Made by a program: the position numbers and the translations under genes
Shown: positions 56,142 to 63,664 of the stretch, one piece after another
Layout of the letters: each line of letters begins with the position of its first letter
How positions within the stretch are numbered: the stretch's first letter is position 1
Source: Paracoccaceae bacterium
GTDB lineage: Bacteria > Pseudomonadota > Alphaproteobacteria > Rhodobacterales > Rhodobacteraceae
Assembly (NCBI GenBank): GCA_020425085.1
Contig: JAGQRW010000001.1
Coordinates: forward strand, 62,001 to 126,000
Length of the DNA: 64,000 nt
Direction of reading: 5' to 3'
The notes under the pieces: model-generated
What the model was told of the DNA's origin: nothing
Databases searched by the model: none
The model's input: the letters and a program-made list of their open reading frames with translations, nothing else

Positions 56142-57160
56142 AACTGGCGGGGCGCGAGACGGCAAAATACTTTGCCGAGCCCCAACCCGGCCGCGCCGGC
56201 CTGCTGATCTATGGCCCGGATTCCATGCGCGTAGCGATCAAGCGACAACAAGTCCTGAAGGCATTGGTCGGTCCGGATGCCGAGGCGGAAATGCGCCTTA
56301 GCCGGTTTTCGGCGGCAGAACTGCGCAAAGACCCGGCGCAACTGTCCGATGCGATCAGGGCGCAGGGTTTTTTCCCCGGCGCCCGCGCAGTTTTCGTCGA
56401 AGAGGCGGGCGATACCATCACCGACATCGTGAAATCGGCGCTGGATGATTGGCAGGACGGCGATGCAACGCTGGTGATCACCGCCGGGCAACTGGCGGCA
56501 AAATCTCGCCTCAGAAAATATTTCGAAACCCACCCGAACGCCTATGCCGCCGCCATCTATGCCGACCCGCCCGGGCGCGATGAGATCATGGCCGCCCTGT
56601 CCAAGGCCGGGCTGACCAATATCGGCAATGACGCAATGGCTGATCTGATGGCGCTGGCACAAGCACTTGAACCCGGCGATTTTGCCCAAACGCTGGAAAA
56701 ACTGGCGCTATATATGTTGTCGTCAGACGCTGCCCCCACAAGCGCCGACATCGCCGCCTGCGCCCCCGCCACCACCGAGGCGGTACTGGATGACGCCCTC
56801 AACCTGATCGCCGAGGCCAGGACCGGCGAGGTTGGGCCAATGATGCAAAAGCTTGAAGGCCAAGGCATCAACCCGGTCAGCATCTGCATCAACGCCACCA
56901 GACATTTTCGCGCCCTCCACCTTGCCGCCATTCACCCAGGCGGCCCTGCGGCCGGTCTGTCTGCCTGCCGACCGCCGGTTTTCGGCCCAAGGCGCGACCG
57001 CATGGCGCGGCAGGCCCGCAACCTTGGACTGCACAAACTCGAATCGATCCTTGCCATGTTGATGGATGCAGATCTTGACCTTCGATCATCCAAACCGATT
57101 CCGGCACGCGCCATGTTGGAACGTGCCTTTATCCGCATCGCCATGCTGGCGCGGAACTGA
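56138..57160 (+). CDS. holA: DNA polymerase III subunit delta HolA
   Basis: A 340-residue clamp-loader subunit: LLIYGPDSMRVAIKRQQVLK in the first domain (no functional P-loop, as expected for delta), LKAL/ELRKDPAQLSDAIRAQGFF and a helical C-terminal collar domain (NPVSICINATRHFRALHLA). It opens the beta clamp. The ATG overlaps the lptE stop (ATGA). Confidence 0.93.
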   Translation: MKLAGRETAKYFAEPQPGRAGLLIYGPDSMRVAIKRQQVLKALVGPDAEAEMRLSRFSAAELRKDPAQLSDAIRAQGFFPGARAVFVEEAGDTITDIVKSALDDWQDGDATLVITAGQLAAKSRLRKYFETHPNAYAAAIYADPPGRDEIMAALSKAGLTNIGNDAMADLMALAQALEPGDFAQTLEKLALYMLSSDAAPTSADIAACAPATTEAVLDDALNLIAEARTGEVGPMMQKLEGQGINPVSICINATRHFRALHLAAIHPGGPAAGLSACRPPVFGPRRDRMARQARNLGLHKLESILAMLMDADLDLRSSKPIPARAMLERAFIRIAMLARN

Positions 57161-57182
57161 TCCTGACCTGAAAGGGAATAAA

Positions 57183-57770
57183 ATGCTGAAACTGTTCGGA
57201 AACAAGAAAAGCCGCGCCTTTCGCGTGCTTTGGGCGCTTGAAGAAATGCAACTTGAATACGATTTTGCCCCCTCATTGCCGCGTTCGGATGAGGTCAGGG
57301 CGATGAACCCCAGCGGCAAGATCCCCTGTTTCATGGATGGTGATGATGTGATCCTCGATTCGGTTGCGATCATCCAGTATCTGGCGGACAAGCACGGCTT
57401 GCTGACCTATCCGGCAGGCACCATAGAACGCGCCCGGCAAGATGGTTTTACTCAATTTGCCAATGACGAGATGGACGGAACCCTGTGGACCGCCGCACGC
57501 AACAGTTTCATTCTGCCCGAAGATAAACGGGTGCCAGCCATCAAACCGACGCTTCGCTGGGAATATCTGCAATCCATGAAAACCCTGGCAGAACGGCTGG
57601 GCAAGCGCGAATATCTGATGGGCGACACCTTTACCGTTGCCGACATCATCACCGCCCATTGCGGCACCTGGGCGCGCACCGCCGGTTTTGAAAGCGGCCA
57701 ACCGGTGATCGAGGCATATATTGAACGCGCCACCGCACGCCCCGCCTATAAGCGTGCACTTGCCGTCTGA
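57183..57770 (+). CDS. Glutathione S-transferase family protein
   Basis: A 195-residue GST. The N-terminal thioredoxin fold has NKKSRAFRVLWALEEMQLEY with a likely catalytic Ser, then MNPSGKIPCFMDGDDVILDS (cis-Pro and glutathione site, about 41-60); the helical domain has the N-cap motif MGDTFTVADIITAH. The substrate is unknown. AAAGGG precedes the ATG at 57183; the frame is open back into holA without a better start. Confidence 0.9.
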   Translation: MLKLFGNKKSRAFRVLWALEEMQLEYDFAPSLPRSDEVRAMNPSGKIPCFMDGDDVILDSVAIIQYLADKHGLLTYPAGTIERARQDGFTQFANDEMDGTLWTAARNSFILPEDKRVPAIKPTLRWEYLQSMKTLAERLGKREYLMGDTFTVADIITAHCGTWARTAGFESGQPVIEAYIERATARPAYKRALAV

Positions 57771-57772
57771 GT

Positions 57773-58780
57773 TCAGGCCAGCAGGCCGATGATCTCGTCA
57801 TAAAGGCTGGCTGGGATGTTGATACCGGTTTTCGGCGTCTCGGCGCGATTCTGAAACCTCCTGGCACCCGGCAATCTTGTGCCGGGTTGCGCCAGAAGTT
57901 CGCGAAACAGGATTTCGCCATGCGCCAAGAACCCATCGGCATCGCCAAAACGCGCCGGCTCAAGGGCGATAATCAACTCACCTCCCTTGGGTGGGCCACC
58001 CCGCCCGCCATCATCGGCCAGCGATTCAAGGCTGAGGAATTCACCGATCAGCGGCCCGGCCAGCAGTTCGATCATCATCGCCAGCGACGCCCCCTTATAG
58101 CCACCAAAGCCAAGCTGCGCGCCGGCAAGCACCACGTTGGGATCAGTTGTCGCCTCGCCCTTTGGGCCAATTCCGGCGGTTTCGGGCACCATATGGCCAT
58201 CACGCGCGGCGATCTGGATTTCCCCTCGCGCCATGGATGACGACGCCTGATCAAACACCAAGGGCGGCGCATCCTTGCGCGGCCAGGCAAAGCCCATGGG
58301 GTTGGTACCAAACAGCGCCTTGATGCCACCCGCAGGTGCTACATAAGGATAGGCGGCGGTGACGGCGATGGCACAAAGACCTTCCCGTGCCAACGCCTCG
58401 ACCTCGGGCCAGATGGCGGCAATATGGTACATGTTGGTGAACGCCAGCGCCCCGATACCGTTTTCGCGCGTCAAGTCGACCAACGGCTGATGCGCCACCC
58501 TTTGCCCCAACGGCGCATAGCCGTTATCGCCATCAACCCGTATCACCGCCGGTGCCAGCCGGTCCAGTCGTGGGCGGGCATGGCCGTTGACCCTGCCTGA
58601 TTTCACGCCGCTGACATACCAGGGCAGGCGAAACAACCCGTGTGAGTGGCAACGATCCCCCTCGGCCTCGATCATGCGATCAGCACAGGCACGGGCGTTA
58701 TCATCATCGCAACCGTTCTTTATCAGGCAACTTAACGCCAGATCATGCGCTTCGGTCAGGCTAAGGTTTCGGCTGGTCAT
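57773..58780 (-). CDS. Ldh family oxidoreductase (malate/L-lactate dehydrogenase-like)
   Basis: A 335-residue NAD(P)-dependent enzyme of the Ldh_2 family (YiaK/AllD/MDH type), unrelated to the classical Rossmann LDH. Conserved stretches are DRCHSHGLFRLPWYVSGVKS, NMYHIAAIWPEVEALA and LFGTNPMGFAWPRKD, with GFGGYKGASLAMMIELLAGP later. Substrates in the family include malate, sulfolactate, ureidoglycolate and delta-1-piperideine-2-carboxylate; none can be chosen here. GGAGGA precedes the ATG at 58780. Confidence 0.9.
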   Translation of the reverse strand: MTSRNLSLTEAHDLALSCLIKNGCDDDNARACADRMIEAEGDRCHSHGLFRLPWYVSGVKSGRVNGHARPRLDRLAPAVIRVDGDNGYAPLGQRVAHQPLVDLTRENGIGALAFTNMYHIAAIWPEVEALAREGLCAIAVTAAYPYVAPAGGIKALFGTNPMGFAWPRKDAPPLVFDQASSSMARGEIQIAARDGHMVPETAGIGPKGEATTDPNVVLAGAQLGFGGYKGASLAMMIELLAGPLIGEFLSLESLADDGGRGGPPKGGELIIALEPARFGDADGFLAHGEILFRELLAQPGTRLPGARRFQNRAETPKTGINIPASLYDEIIGLLA

Positions 58781-58837
58781 GGTGTCCTCCATCAGGGCAG
58801 GTGAAGTTGGCACGTCACGGGTTTGCGGGCAAGATGG

Positions 58838-60016
58838 CTAACGGCCAAGCCAGTCCACCGCGCCCAGTCCGGCCCAGCGTCCCGTCGCCAGACAGGCCGT
58901 GATCAGATAGCCGCCGGTCGGGGCCTGCCAGTCAAGCATTTCGCCCGCCGCAAACACCCCAGGCAGTTCCTTGAGCATCAGATGATCATCCAGCCCTGAA
59001 CGCATGATACCACCAGCCGACGAAATCGCTTCGGCCAACGGGCGCGGACCGGTCAGCGGCACGATCAGGTTCTTTACCCACCGGGCCAGCAGGTGCGGAT
59101 CATTGGGCAACGGCCGGGCAAATTCCTGCAACAGGGCAATCCTCGCAACATCGAATTTCAGCGACTTGCGCAAATGGTTGGAAAGACTGGCCTTGCCGCG
59201 CGGTCGTGACAGTCGGCCAGCCAGCGTTTCAAGATCAAGATCAGGCTGAAGATCAAGCGACAATACCGCCCCCTCGGCCAGATCCCGGCTGAGGGCATAA
59301 ATACCGCTTCCCTCCAGCCCCTTGGCGGACAGCACGAATTCGCCGCGAACACGGCGTTCCCCCGCAATCAGCAGGCAATTCTTGATCGGCTGCCCGAAAT
59401 GTCCCGCCATATGCGGCGACCAGTCCACTGCAAACCCCATATTGGCGGCCCGTAGTGGCGTCAACTCCGCACCCCTTGCCGCCAACAGATCAAACCATGC
59501 ACCATCCGACCCAAGCCGCGGCCAGCTTGCCCCGCCAAGCGCCAACACGGTTGCGCGCGGGGTTTCAACGGATTCACCTGCGGCGGTTTGAAACACCAAC
59601 CCGCCGTCTCGCCAGCCAACCCAGCGTTGGCCGGTCCGAAACACCACCCCTAGGCCCGAAAGCCGCCGCAGCCACGCCCTTAGCAAGGGCGATGCCTTCA
59701 TCGTCTTTGGAAACACCCGGCGCGAGGTGCCGGTAAACACCTCTTGCCCTAATGCCTCGGCCCAACGCGGAACATCCTGATTGGAAAACGCCGCCAATAT
59801 CGGACGCAACCATTGCGCCGCCTCGGCGTAATTGCCAAGAAAATCGTCAAACGCCTCGTCCCTCGTCAGGTTTAGCCCGGACTTGCCCGCCATCAGCAAT
59901 TTGCGCCCCAACGACGGCTTATGATCCACCACCACCACACCATATCCGGCATTCGCCAGCATTTCCGCCGCCATCAGCCCAGCCGGGCCCGCGCCGATCA
60001 CCACTGCGTCTGTCAT
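58838..60016 (-). CDS. BaiN/HI0933-like FAD flavoprotein
   Basis: A 392-residue flavoprotein: FAD fold AVVIGAGPAGLMAAEMLANA (about 5-24), GRKLLMAGKSGLNLTRDEAF, a middle domain with ALGGASWPRLGSDG, and GVFAAGEMLDWQAPTGGYLI at the C-terminus. It falls in the TIGR03862-like subset of the HI0933/BaiN family. The reaction is not known; some relatives reduce bile-acid enones. I chose the ATG at 60016 after GGGGGTG instead of a GTG at 60022. Confidence 0.88.
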   Translation of the reverse strand: MTDAVVIGAGPAGLMAAEMLANAGYGVVVVDHKPSLGRKLLMAGKSGLNLTRDEAFDDFLGNYAEAAQWLRPILAAFSNQDVPRWAEALGQEVFTGTSRRVFPKTMKASPLLRAWLRRLSGLGVVFRTGQRWVGWRDGGLVFQTAAGESVETPRATVLALGGASWPRLGSDGAWFDLLAARGAELTPLRAANMGFAVDWSPHMAGHFGQPIKNCLLIAGERRVRGEFVLSAKGLEGSGIYALSRDLAEGAVLSLDLQPDLDLETLAGRLSRPRGKASLSNHLRKSLKFDVARIALLQEFARPLPNDPHLLARWVKNLIVPLTGPRPLAEAISSAGGIMRSGLDDHLMLKELPGVFAAGEMLDWQAPTGGYLITACLATGRWAGLGAVDWLGR

Positions 60017-60212
60017 CGGCACCCCCTATGGTCAATCGGGCTGACCATAGCCTCAGGCAAACAGCACAACAAGTCGCACCCTTCCTTCATCGCGCCGGAT
60101 TGACCGGATAATCGAACAGCCCTAACTTCAACCCTGCTCAAGTCGGCAGGCAGTGAGCAAAATCGGTGTGTGCCATGACTACCCTCAGTTCATCTTTATT
60201 CAGGAGGTTGTT

Positions 60213-61796
60213 ATGGAAACCAAAACACTCGAAATCCGCCCAAAACCGCTTCGGCGCGGGCGCGGCACCCCAAAGGAGGTGGCGGCAACCCCCGACGCCT
60301 TTACCCTGTCGTCAACGTCATCCGCACATAACCGTTTTGGTTTTCTCAGCGACGACAATATTGCCGAACTGAAACAACGGGCGTTTGATCTGTTGTCGGG
60401 TTACGGCGTGGTGATCGTCCATCCCAAGGCACATGCGGCATTGCTGGCAGCGGGCGCCAAACCCGGCGCTGACCCCGCTCGTCTGCGCCTGCCGCAGGAA
60501 CTGGTGGAACAGGCACTGGCGATGGCACCAAAAGAGGTAACGCTTTACGGCAAGAAGCCGGTGTTTGACATCCACCTACCGCGCAAGGATGGCAGCTTTG
60601 TCATGCGCACCGGAACTGGCGGCCACGGCTACGTGGATCCGCGCGATGGCAAATATCGCAACCTTGACCTGAAGGCAGTGCGCGAAATCGCCGCCGTGGC
60701 CAGCGGGCTGAACCAGATCGGTTTCATCGCGCATCCCTTCGTCGCAGGCGTGCCCGAGGTATCTGCCGATCTACACAGCTTTGCCACCATGGTCGCACAT
60801 ACTGACAAGCATTGCTGGCTACAGCCTTATGGCAAGGAAAACGTCGAATATCTGATGCGCATCGCCGCTGTTGCCGCCGGTGGCGAAGAAATGCTGAGGC
60901 AACGCCCACTGACCTCGGTCATCTCCTGCTCGTTCACCCCGCTTGAATTCAAGTTCATGGATAGCGAGGTGATCATTCAGGCCGGTCGCTACAACATTCC
61001 GATCCACGCCTGCTCCCTGCCGTCTGGCGGCGGCACGGCACCCCTGACCAGCGCCGGAATGGTGCTGATGGCAGCAGCCGAAATTCTGGCGATGGTGACG
61101 CTCGGGCATGTGCTGGCACCCGGCACGCCGGTCATCGCCACACCGCTGATGTTCACCCTCGACATGAAAACCGGCTCAGCCCTGCAATCCTGCCCGGAAT
61201 CGCTGCAATCCGCCAGCATGGCGATCCAGTTGATGAAACAGGGCTTTGGCCTGCCCGCCCATACCTATGGCGCGGGTTCAGACACGCCGGATGTCGATCA
61301 CCAGTCAATGGCCGAACGCGCCATGCTGGCACAGGCGGTGGCACTGTCGGGGGCGGATATTCTGGGTGGTATCGGCCAACTGGAATGCGCCACCGTGTTC
61401 AGCCCGGTGCAGGCTGTGCTGGACAACGAGATCGGGGCCATGCTTCGGCGTTACCTGACACCGCCGGAAATCAGCAGTCGCAGCCTCAACTGGGACGAGG
61501 TTTCGGCAATTCGTACCGGTGGACATTTTCTGGACAGCAGCCATACGCTGGAACTCTGCCGCAACCAGCACATGCCGGATGTCTTCCTCAGACAGGGGCG
61601 GGACGATTATGAAAAATCCAACCGCCGCACCGCCTTCGATGTGGCCCGTGAACGCGCACTTGCGCTGATCAAAGCAGCGCCCGAGGACGGCGTTCTAAGT
61701 TCCGACCAACGCCTGGAAATCGCCGAAATCGTAGCTGCTGGTGACAAACATATCGTCGCTGCAAACTCAGCTTCGGGCGCGGTAGATGTGATCTGA
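60213..61796 (+). CDS. MttB-family (trimethylamine methyltransferase-like) protein, non-pyrrolysine
   Basis: A 527-residue COG5598 protein: NRFGFLSDDNIAELKQRAFD, MRTGTGGHGYVDPRDGKYRN, and MRTGGD-free C-terminus with GGIGQLECATVFSPVQAVLD. No in-frame TAG is present, so pyrrolysine is not used. Non-Pyl relatives demethylate quaternary amines such as glycine betaine, carnitine or proline betaine and pass the methyl to a corrinoid protein. AGGAGG stands seven bases before the ATG at 60213. No corrinoid-binding protein gene adjoins it. Confidence 0.9.
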   Translation: METKTLEIRPKPLRRGRGTPKEVAATPDAFTLSSTSSAHNRFGFLSDDNIAELKQRAFDLLSGYGVVIVHPKAHAALLAAGAKPGADPARLRLPQELVEQALAMAPKEVTLYGKKPVFDIHLPRKDGSFVMRTGTGGHGYVDPRDGKYRNLDLKAVREIAAVASGLNQIGFIAHPFVAGVPEVSADLHSFATMVAHTDKHCWLQPYGKENVEYLMRIAAVAAGGEEMLRQRPLTSVISCSFTPLEFKFMDSEVIIQAGRYNIPIHACSLPSGGGTAPLTSAGMVLMAAAEILAMVTLGHVLAPGTPVIATPLMFTLDMKTGSALQSCPESLQSASMAIQLMKQGFGLPAHTYGAGSDTPDVDHQSMAERAMLAQAVALSGADILGGIGQLECATVFSPVQAVLDNEIGAMLRRYLTPPEISSRSLNWDEVSAIRTGGHFLDSSHTLELCRNQHMPDVFLRQGRDDYEKSNRRTAFDVARERALALIKAAPEDGVLSSDQRLEIAEIVAAGDKHIVAANSASGAVDVI

Positions 61797-61807
61797 TCGC
61801 ATCAACA

Positions 61808-61842
61808 AAAGGGGGCCAGAAAATATTTTTCAAGCCCCCTTT
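61808..61842 (+). terminator. Hairpin after the mttB-like gene
   Basis: AAAGGGGGC (61808-61816) pairs with GCCCCCTTT (61834-61842), a 9-bp stem with a 17-base loop containing ATATTTTT, starting 11 bases past the stop. Its T residues lie in the arm and loop instead of after it. Confidence 0.7.
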
Positions 61843-62052
61843 CAGACCGCTTGATTTGCGTGAATCCCGCGCATATTTTCTGTGTCAGAGGCACCAGTCG
61901 ACCGCCCCGTGAATCAACCGCAGAAAAGTCGGCTGGCCCTCATGTCCAGACAAAGTTATCGCCCTGGCGGCGTGCCGTCAGGCAACCTTGATTTTCCTGA
62001 ACATTCCCCCGGTAGGCATGTGCCAACCGGTAACCTAGACAGGAGAAGTCCA
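61843..62052. other. Spacer before the small-peptide genes
   Basis: With the terminator this makes about 250 bases without a firm gene. A plus-strand frame starting at 61882 runs into the 25-residue peptide below, but it lacks a ribosome site and looks random in its first 57 codons. No further repeat or known RNA is recognised. Confidence 0.4.
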
Positions 62053-62130
62053 ATGCAACGTCATGCAGCCCCAAAGCCCGCCGGCAAACCCTCAGCCCCC
62101 GGCAGCAAGAAACCCGGCGGCAAGAAATAA
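62053..62130 (+). CDS. Tiny basic peptide (25 residues), candidate
   Basis: ATG at 62053 preceded by AGGAGA at seven bases, giving MQRHAAPKPAGKPSAPGSKK then PGGKK. It is dominated by Lys, Pro, Gly and Ala with no hydrophobic residues, so it would be disordered and soluble. The clear ribosome site and the similar basic peptide gene 42 bases downstream favour a real product, but composition alone proves nothing. Function unknown. Confidence 0.45.
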   Translation: MQRHAAPKPAGKPSAPGSKKPGGKK

Positions 62131-62172
62131 CCAACCGGATCAAAGATCACTGATCAGATCAAAGGTGTTCAA

Positions 62173-62307
62173 ATGTCCAAGGGAAACAACAGACGCGGCA
62201 ACAAGGAAGTCAAAAAGCCAAAACAGGAAAAGCCCAAGGTTTTGGCCACAGCGATGACCGGCACTGCCAGCAAACCGCTGAATGTCGGCAACAAGAAAGC
62301 TACATAA
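62173..62307 (+). CDS. Small Lys-rich conserved-looking protein (44 residues)
   Basis: A 44-residue peptide with MSKGNNRRGNKEVKKPKQEK, then PKVLATAMTGTASKP, ending in LNVGNKKAT. I recall similar MSKGNN...KEAKKPK small proteins in other alphaproteobacteria, which supports it as a real conserved gene of unknown function. It could bind RNA or DNA, given 12 Lys/Arg in 44. No good SD lies directly before the ATG, although GATCAAAGG is 8-9 bases upstream. A hairpin follows at 62319. Confidence 0.72.
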   Translation: MSKGNNRRGNKEVKKPKQEKPKVLATAMTGTASKPLNVGNKKAT

Positions 62308-62318
62308 CGGCAAACCCC

Positions 62319-62349
62319 GCTGACCGGTCGGATTTTCCGGTCGGTCAGC
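62319..62349 (+). terminator. Hairpin after the 44-residue gene
   Basis: GCTGACCG (62319-62326) pairs with CGGTCAGC (62342-62349), and CGGA/TCCG extend the inner stem past two mismatches. It starts 12 bases after the stop. No T-run follows. Confidence 0.6.
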
Positions 62350-62436
62350 ATATTCGAGCTTTTCGTCGGCGCAATGATGCCGCAGGGCGGCCCGCCCTGC
62401 AGCCCCGATATCTCAGGCAAATAGCCACACTACATC

Positions 62437-62494
62437 TTCTTTATTGTAAAATACTCCAGGGGTGAGCGTCAGCGAGGGGGCAGTGCACCCTTTT
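62437..62494 (+). repeat. Post-stop element, site 5 (diverged type with terminator)
   Basis: TTCTTTATTG then TAAAATACTCC (62447-62457), then GGGTG (62460-62464) pairing with CACCC (62486-62490) and TTTT after it. It shares the first half of the element found at the other four sites but has a different hairpin. It may end the transcript of the small Lys-rich genes, 129 bases past the last stop. Confidence 0.55.
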
Positions 62495-62587
62495 CAACGC
62501 GCAATGTGAGCTGCCGGGCGTAACTGTAACTGATCGAAGATCACGTTTCAGGTGCGAGCTGTCTGTTTTTCACATGCGAAAACCAGC

Positions 62588-62692
62588 TCTCCCGCCCGTT
62601 GTTACCGCTGGCGCGGTTCCGCCGGTTGGGCCGGGCGCGCCGCGCTATCGCGCAGCGCGCTGCCTCCGGCGGGAGTATTTGATCAATAAAGA
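62588..62692 (-). repeat. 105-bp palindromic repeat, copy B
   Basis: Three differences from copy A at 21212-21316, in the same orientation on the plus strand. On the minus strand it begins 22 bases after the stop of the SAM methyltransferase gene with TCTTTATTGATCAAATACTC, exactly as copy A follows paaZ. It has the same terminal inverted CTCCCGCC/GGCGGGAG and the GC-rich inner stem. Confidence 0.85.
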
Positions 62693-62714
62693 ACTTAACG
62701 TTCAAAGGCCTGCT

Positions 62715-63584
62715 TCAGCTTTTCGGTGCAAGTTTCAGCATCAGATAAGTGTTGTAACGTTGGAAGTTTTTGGCCGACCGGGTGTTCTGGTTCAGGCGCT
62801 GGTCAAGTCGGTCACGACGGCGTCGATTAAGCATAAGCCGGACGATACCCCGCATACCCTTGGTAAGGAGGGGATGAGCAGCGCCCAACCCCTCATCAGC
62901 GCGGCGGATGGCATAGCCAATGACGTTGAACAGTTCCTGTTCAACCTCGACCGAAGGCGCGACGGCTTCGGTCACGTCTACTTCTACCTCTACCCTTAGC
63001 GGAAGATCGGCAAGAAGTGCACGAAAATCAGTTAGCGCGTGGCCGCCACCAACTTTTGCCAAATCCGAATGGTCGCTGAAATAGGCATCGGTGCGAAAGC
63101 AGTCGGCTACGATGATCCTGCCGGTTTTGTTCAGCAGCGTCAGGCATTTGCCCAGTGAATGCGACAGCGGGATATATTGAAAGCTTTCCGAGAACAGGCA
63201 CAGGTCAAACCGTTTTTCCGACTGGAAATCCTCGAACCGGCATTCATGTACCAAGGCACCCGTTGCGTTTTTGCGGCATCTTTCCGCCAGAAACGTGCTG
63301 GGGATGACGATTTCCACCTGATGCCCCATTGCCAGCAGTTTCCTTGCGGTTTCCCCGGCACCCCCGCCGATATCGAGGATCTGCAGATTCTCCCCCTCGG
63401 GCAGCATCCGAAAAAGCTTGTCGGTATATGCTTCCTGAGCGCGGCCCATATTAGCGGCGCAGACATCCCATTCGGCATCCCAGAGACCGTAATGCAGATT
63501 CTCCTTGCCGGTCAGGAATCTGGAAAATGCGAGCCCGACATCAAGACCAAGCGCGCGGGTGTCGAGTTTGCGTTTCTCAGCCAT
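62715..63584 (-). CDS. Class I SAM-dependent methyltransferase
   Basis: A 289-residue methyltransferase. SAM motif I is LQILDIGGGAGETARKLLAM (about 68-87), with FDLCLFSESFQYIPL (post-motif II). The N-terminus ENLHYGLWDAEWD resembles small-molecule C- or O-methyltransferases, and the C-terminal 90 residues are basic. The substrate is unknown. It stands between the repeat and rppH with an 80-base gap to the latter; same strand. Confidence 0.82.
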   Translation of the reverse strand: MAEKRKLDTRALGLDVGLAFSRFLTGKENLHYGLWDAEWDVCAANMGRAQEAYTDKLFRMLPEGENLQILDIGGGAGETARKLLAMGHQVEIVIPSTFLAERCRKNATGALVHECRFEDFQSEKRFDLCLFSESFQYIPLSHSLGKCLTLLNKTGRIIVADCFRTDAYFSDHSDLAKVGGGHALTDFRALLADLPLRVEVEVDVTEAVAPSVEVEQELFNVIGYAIRRADEGLGAAHPLLTKGMRGIVRLMLNRRRRDRLDQRLNQNTRSAKNFQRYNTYLMLKLAPKS

Positions 63585-63664
63585 AGGGTTTTCCAGGTAG
63601 TGCCGGTTCTGGGGGCAGCAATAGCGTCTGTGAACGATCTTGCAAACCGCTTTCGGACTGTCGG

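Larger units (their letters stand above)
62308..62587. other. Hairpin-rich non-coding stretch
   Basis: The first part of the 407-base gap before the SAM methyltransferase gene. Besides the hairpin at 62319 it holds a perfect 9-1-9 palindrome GCAGGGCGG-C-CCGCCCTGC (62382-62400) and the AAAATACTCC element listed below. The last part of the gap is the 105-bp repeat copy B. No gene seen. Confidence 0.6.

Noticed and set aside
60213..61796. Pyrrolysine-containing MttB
   Set aside because: The frame has no internal TAG. It is a non-pyrrolysine homologue.
61882..62130. 82-residue frame including the 25-residue peptide
   Set aside because: Its first 57 residues lack an SD and look random; only the last 25 residues have a good ribosome site, so the shorter call was kept.
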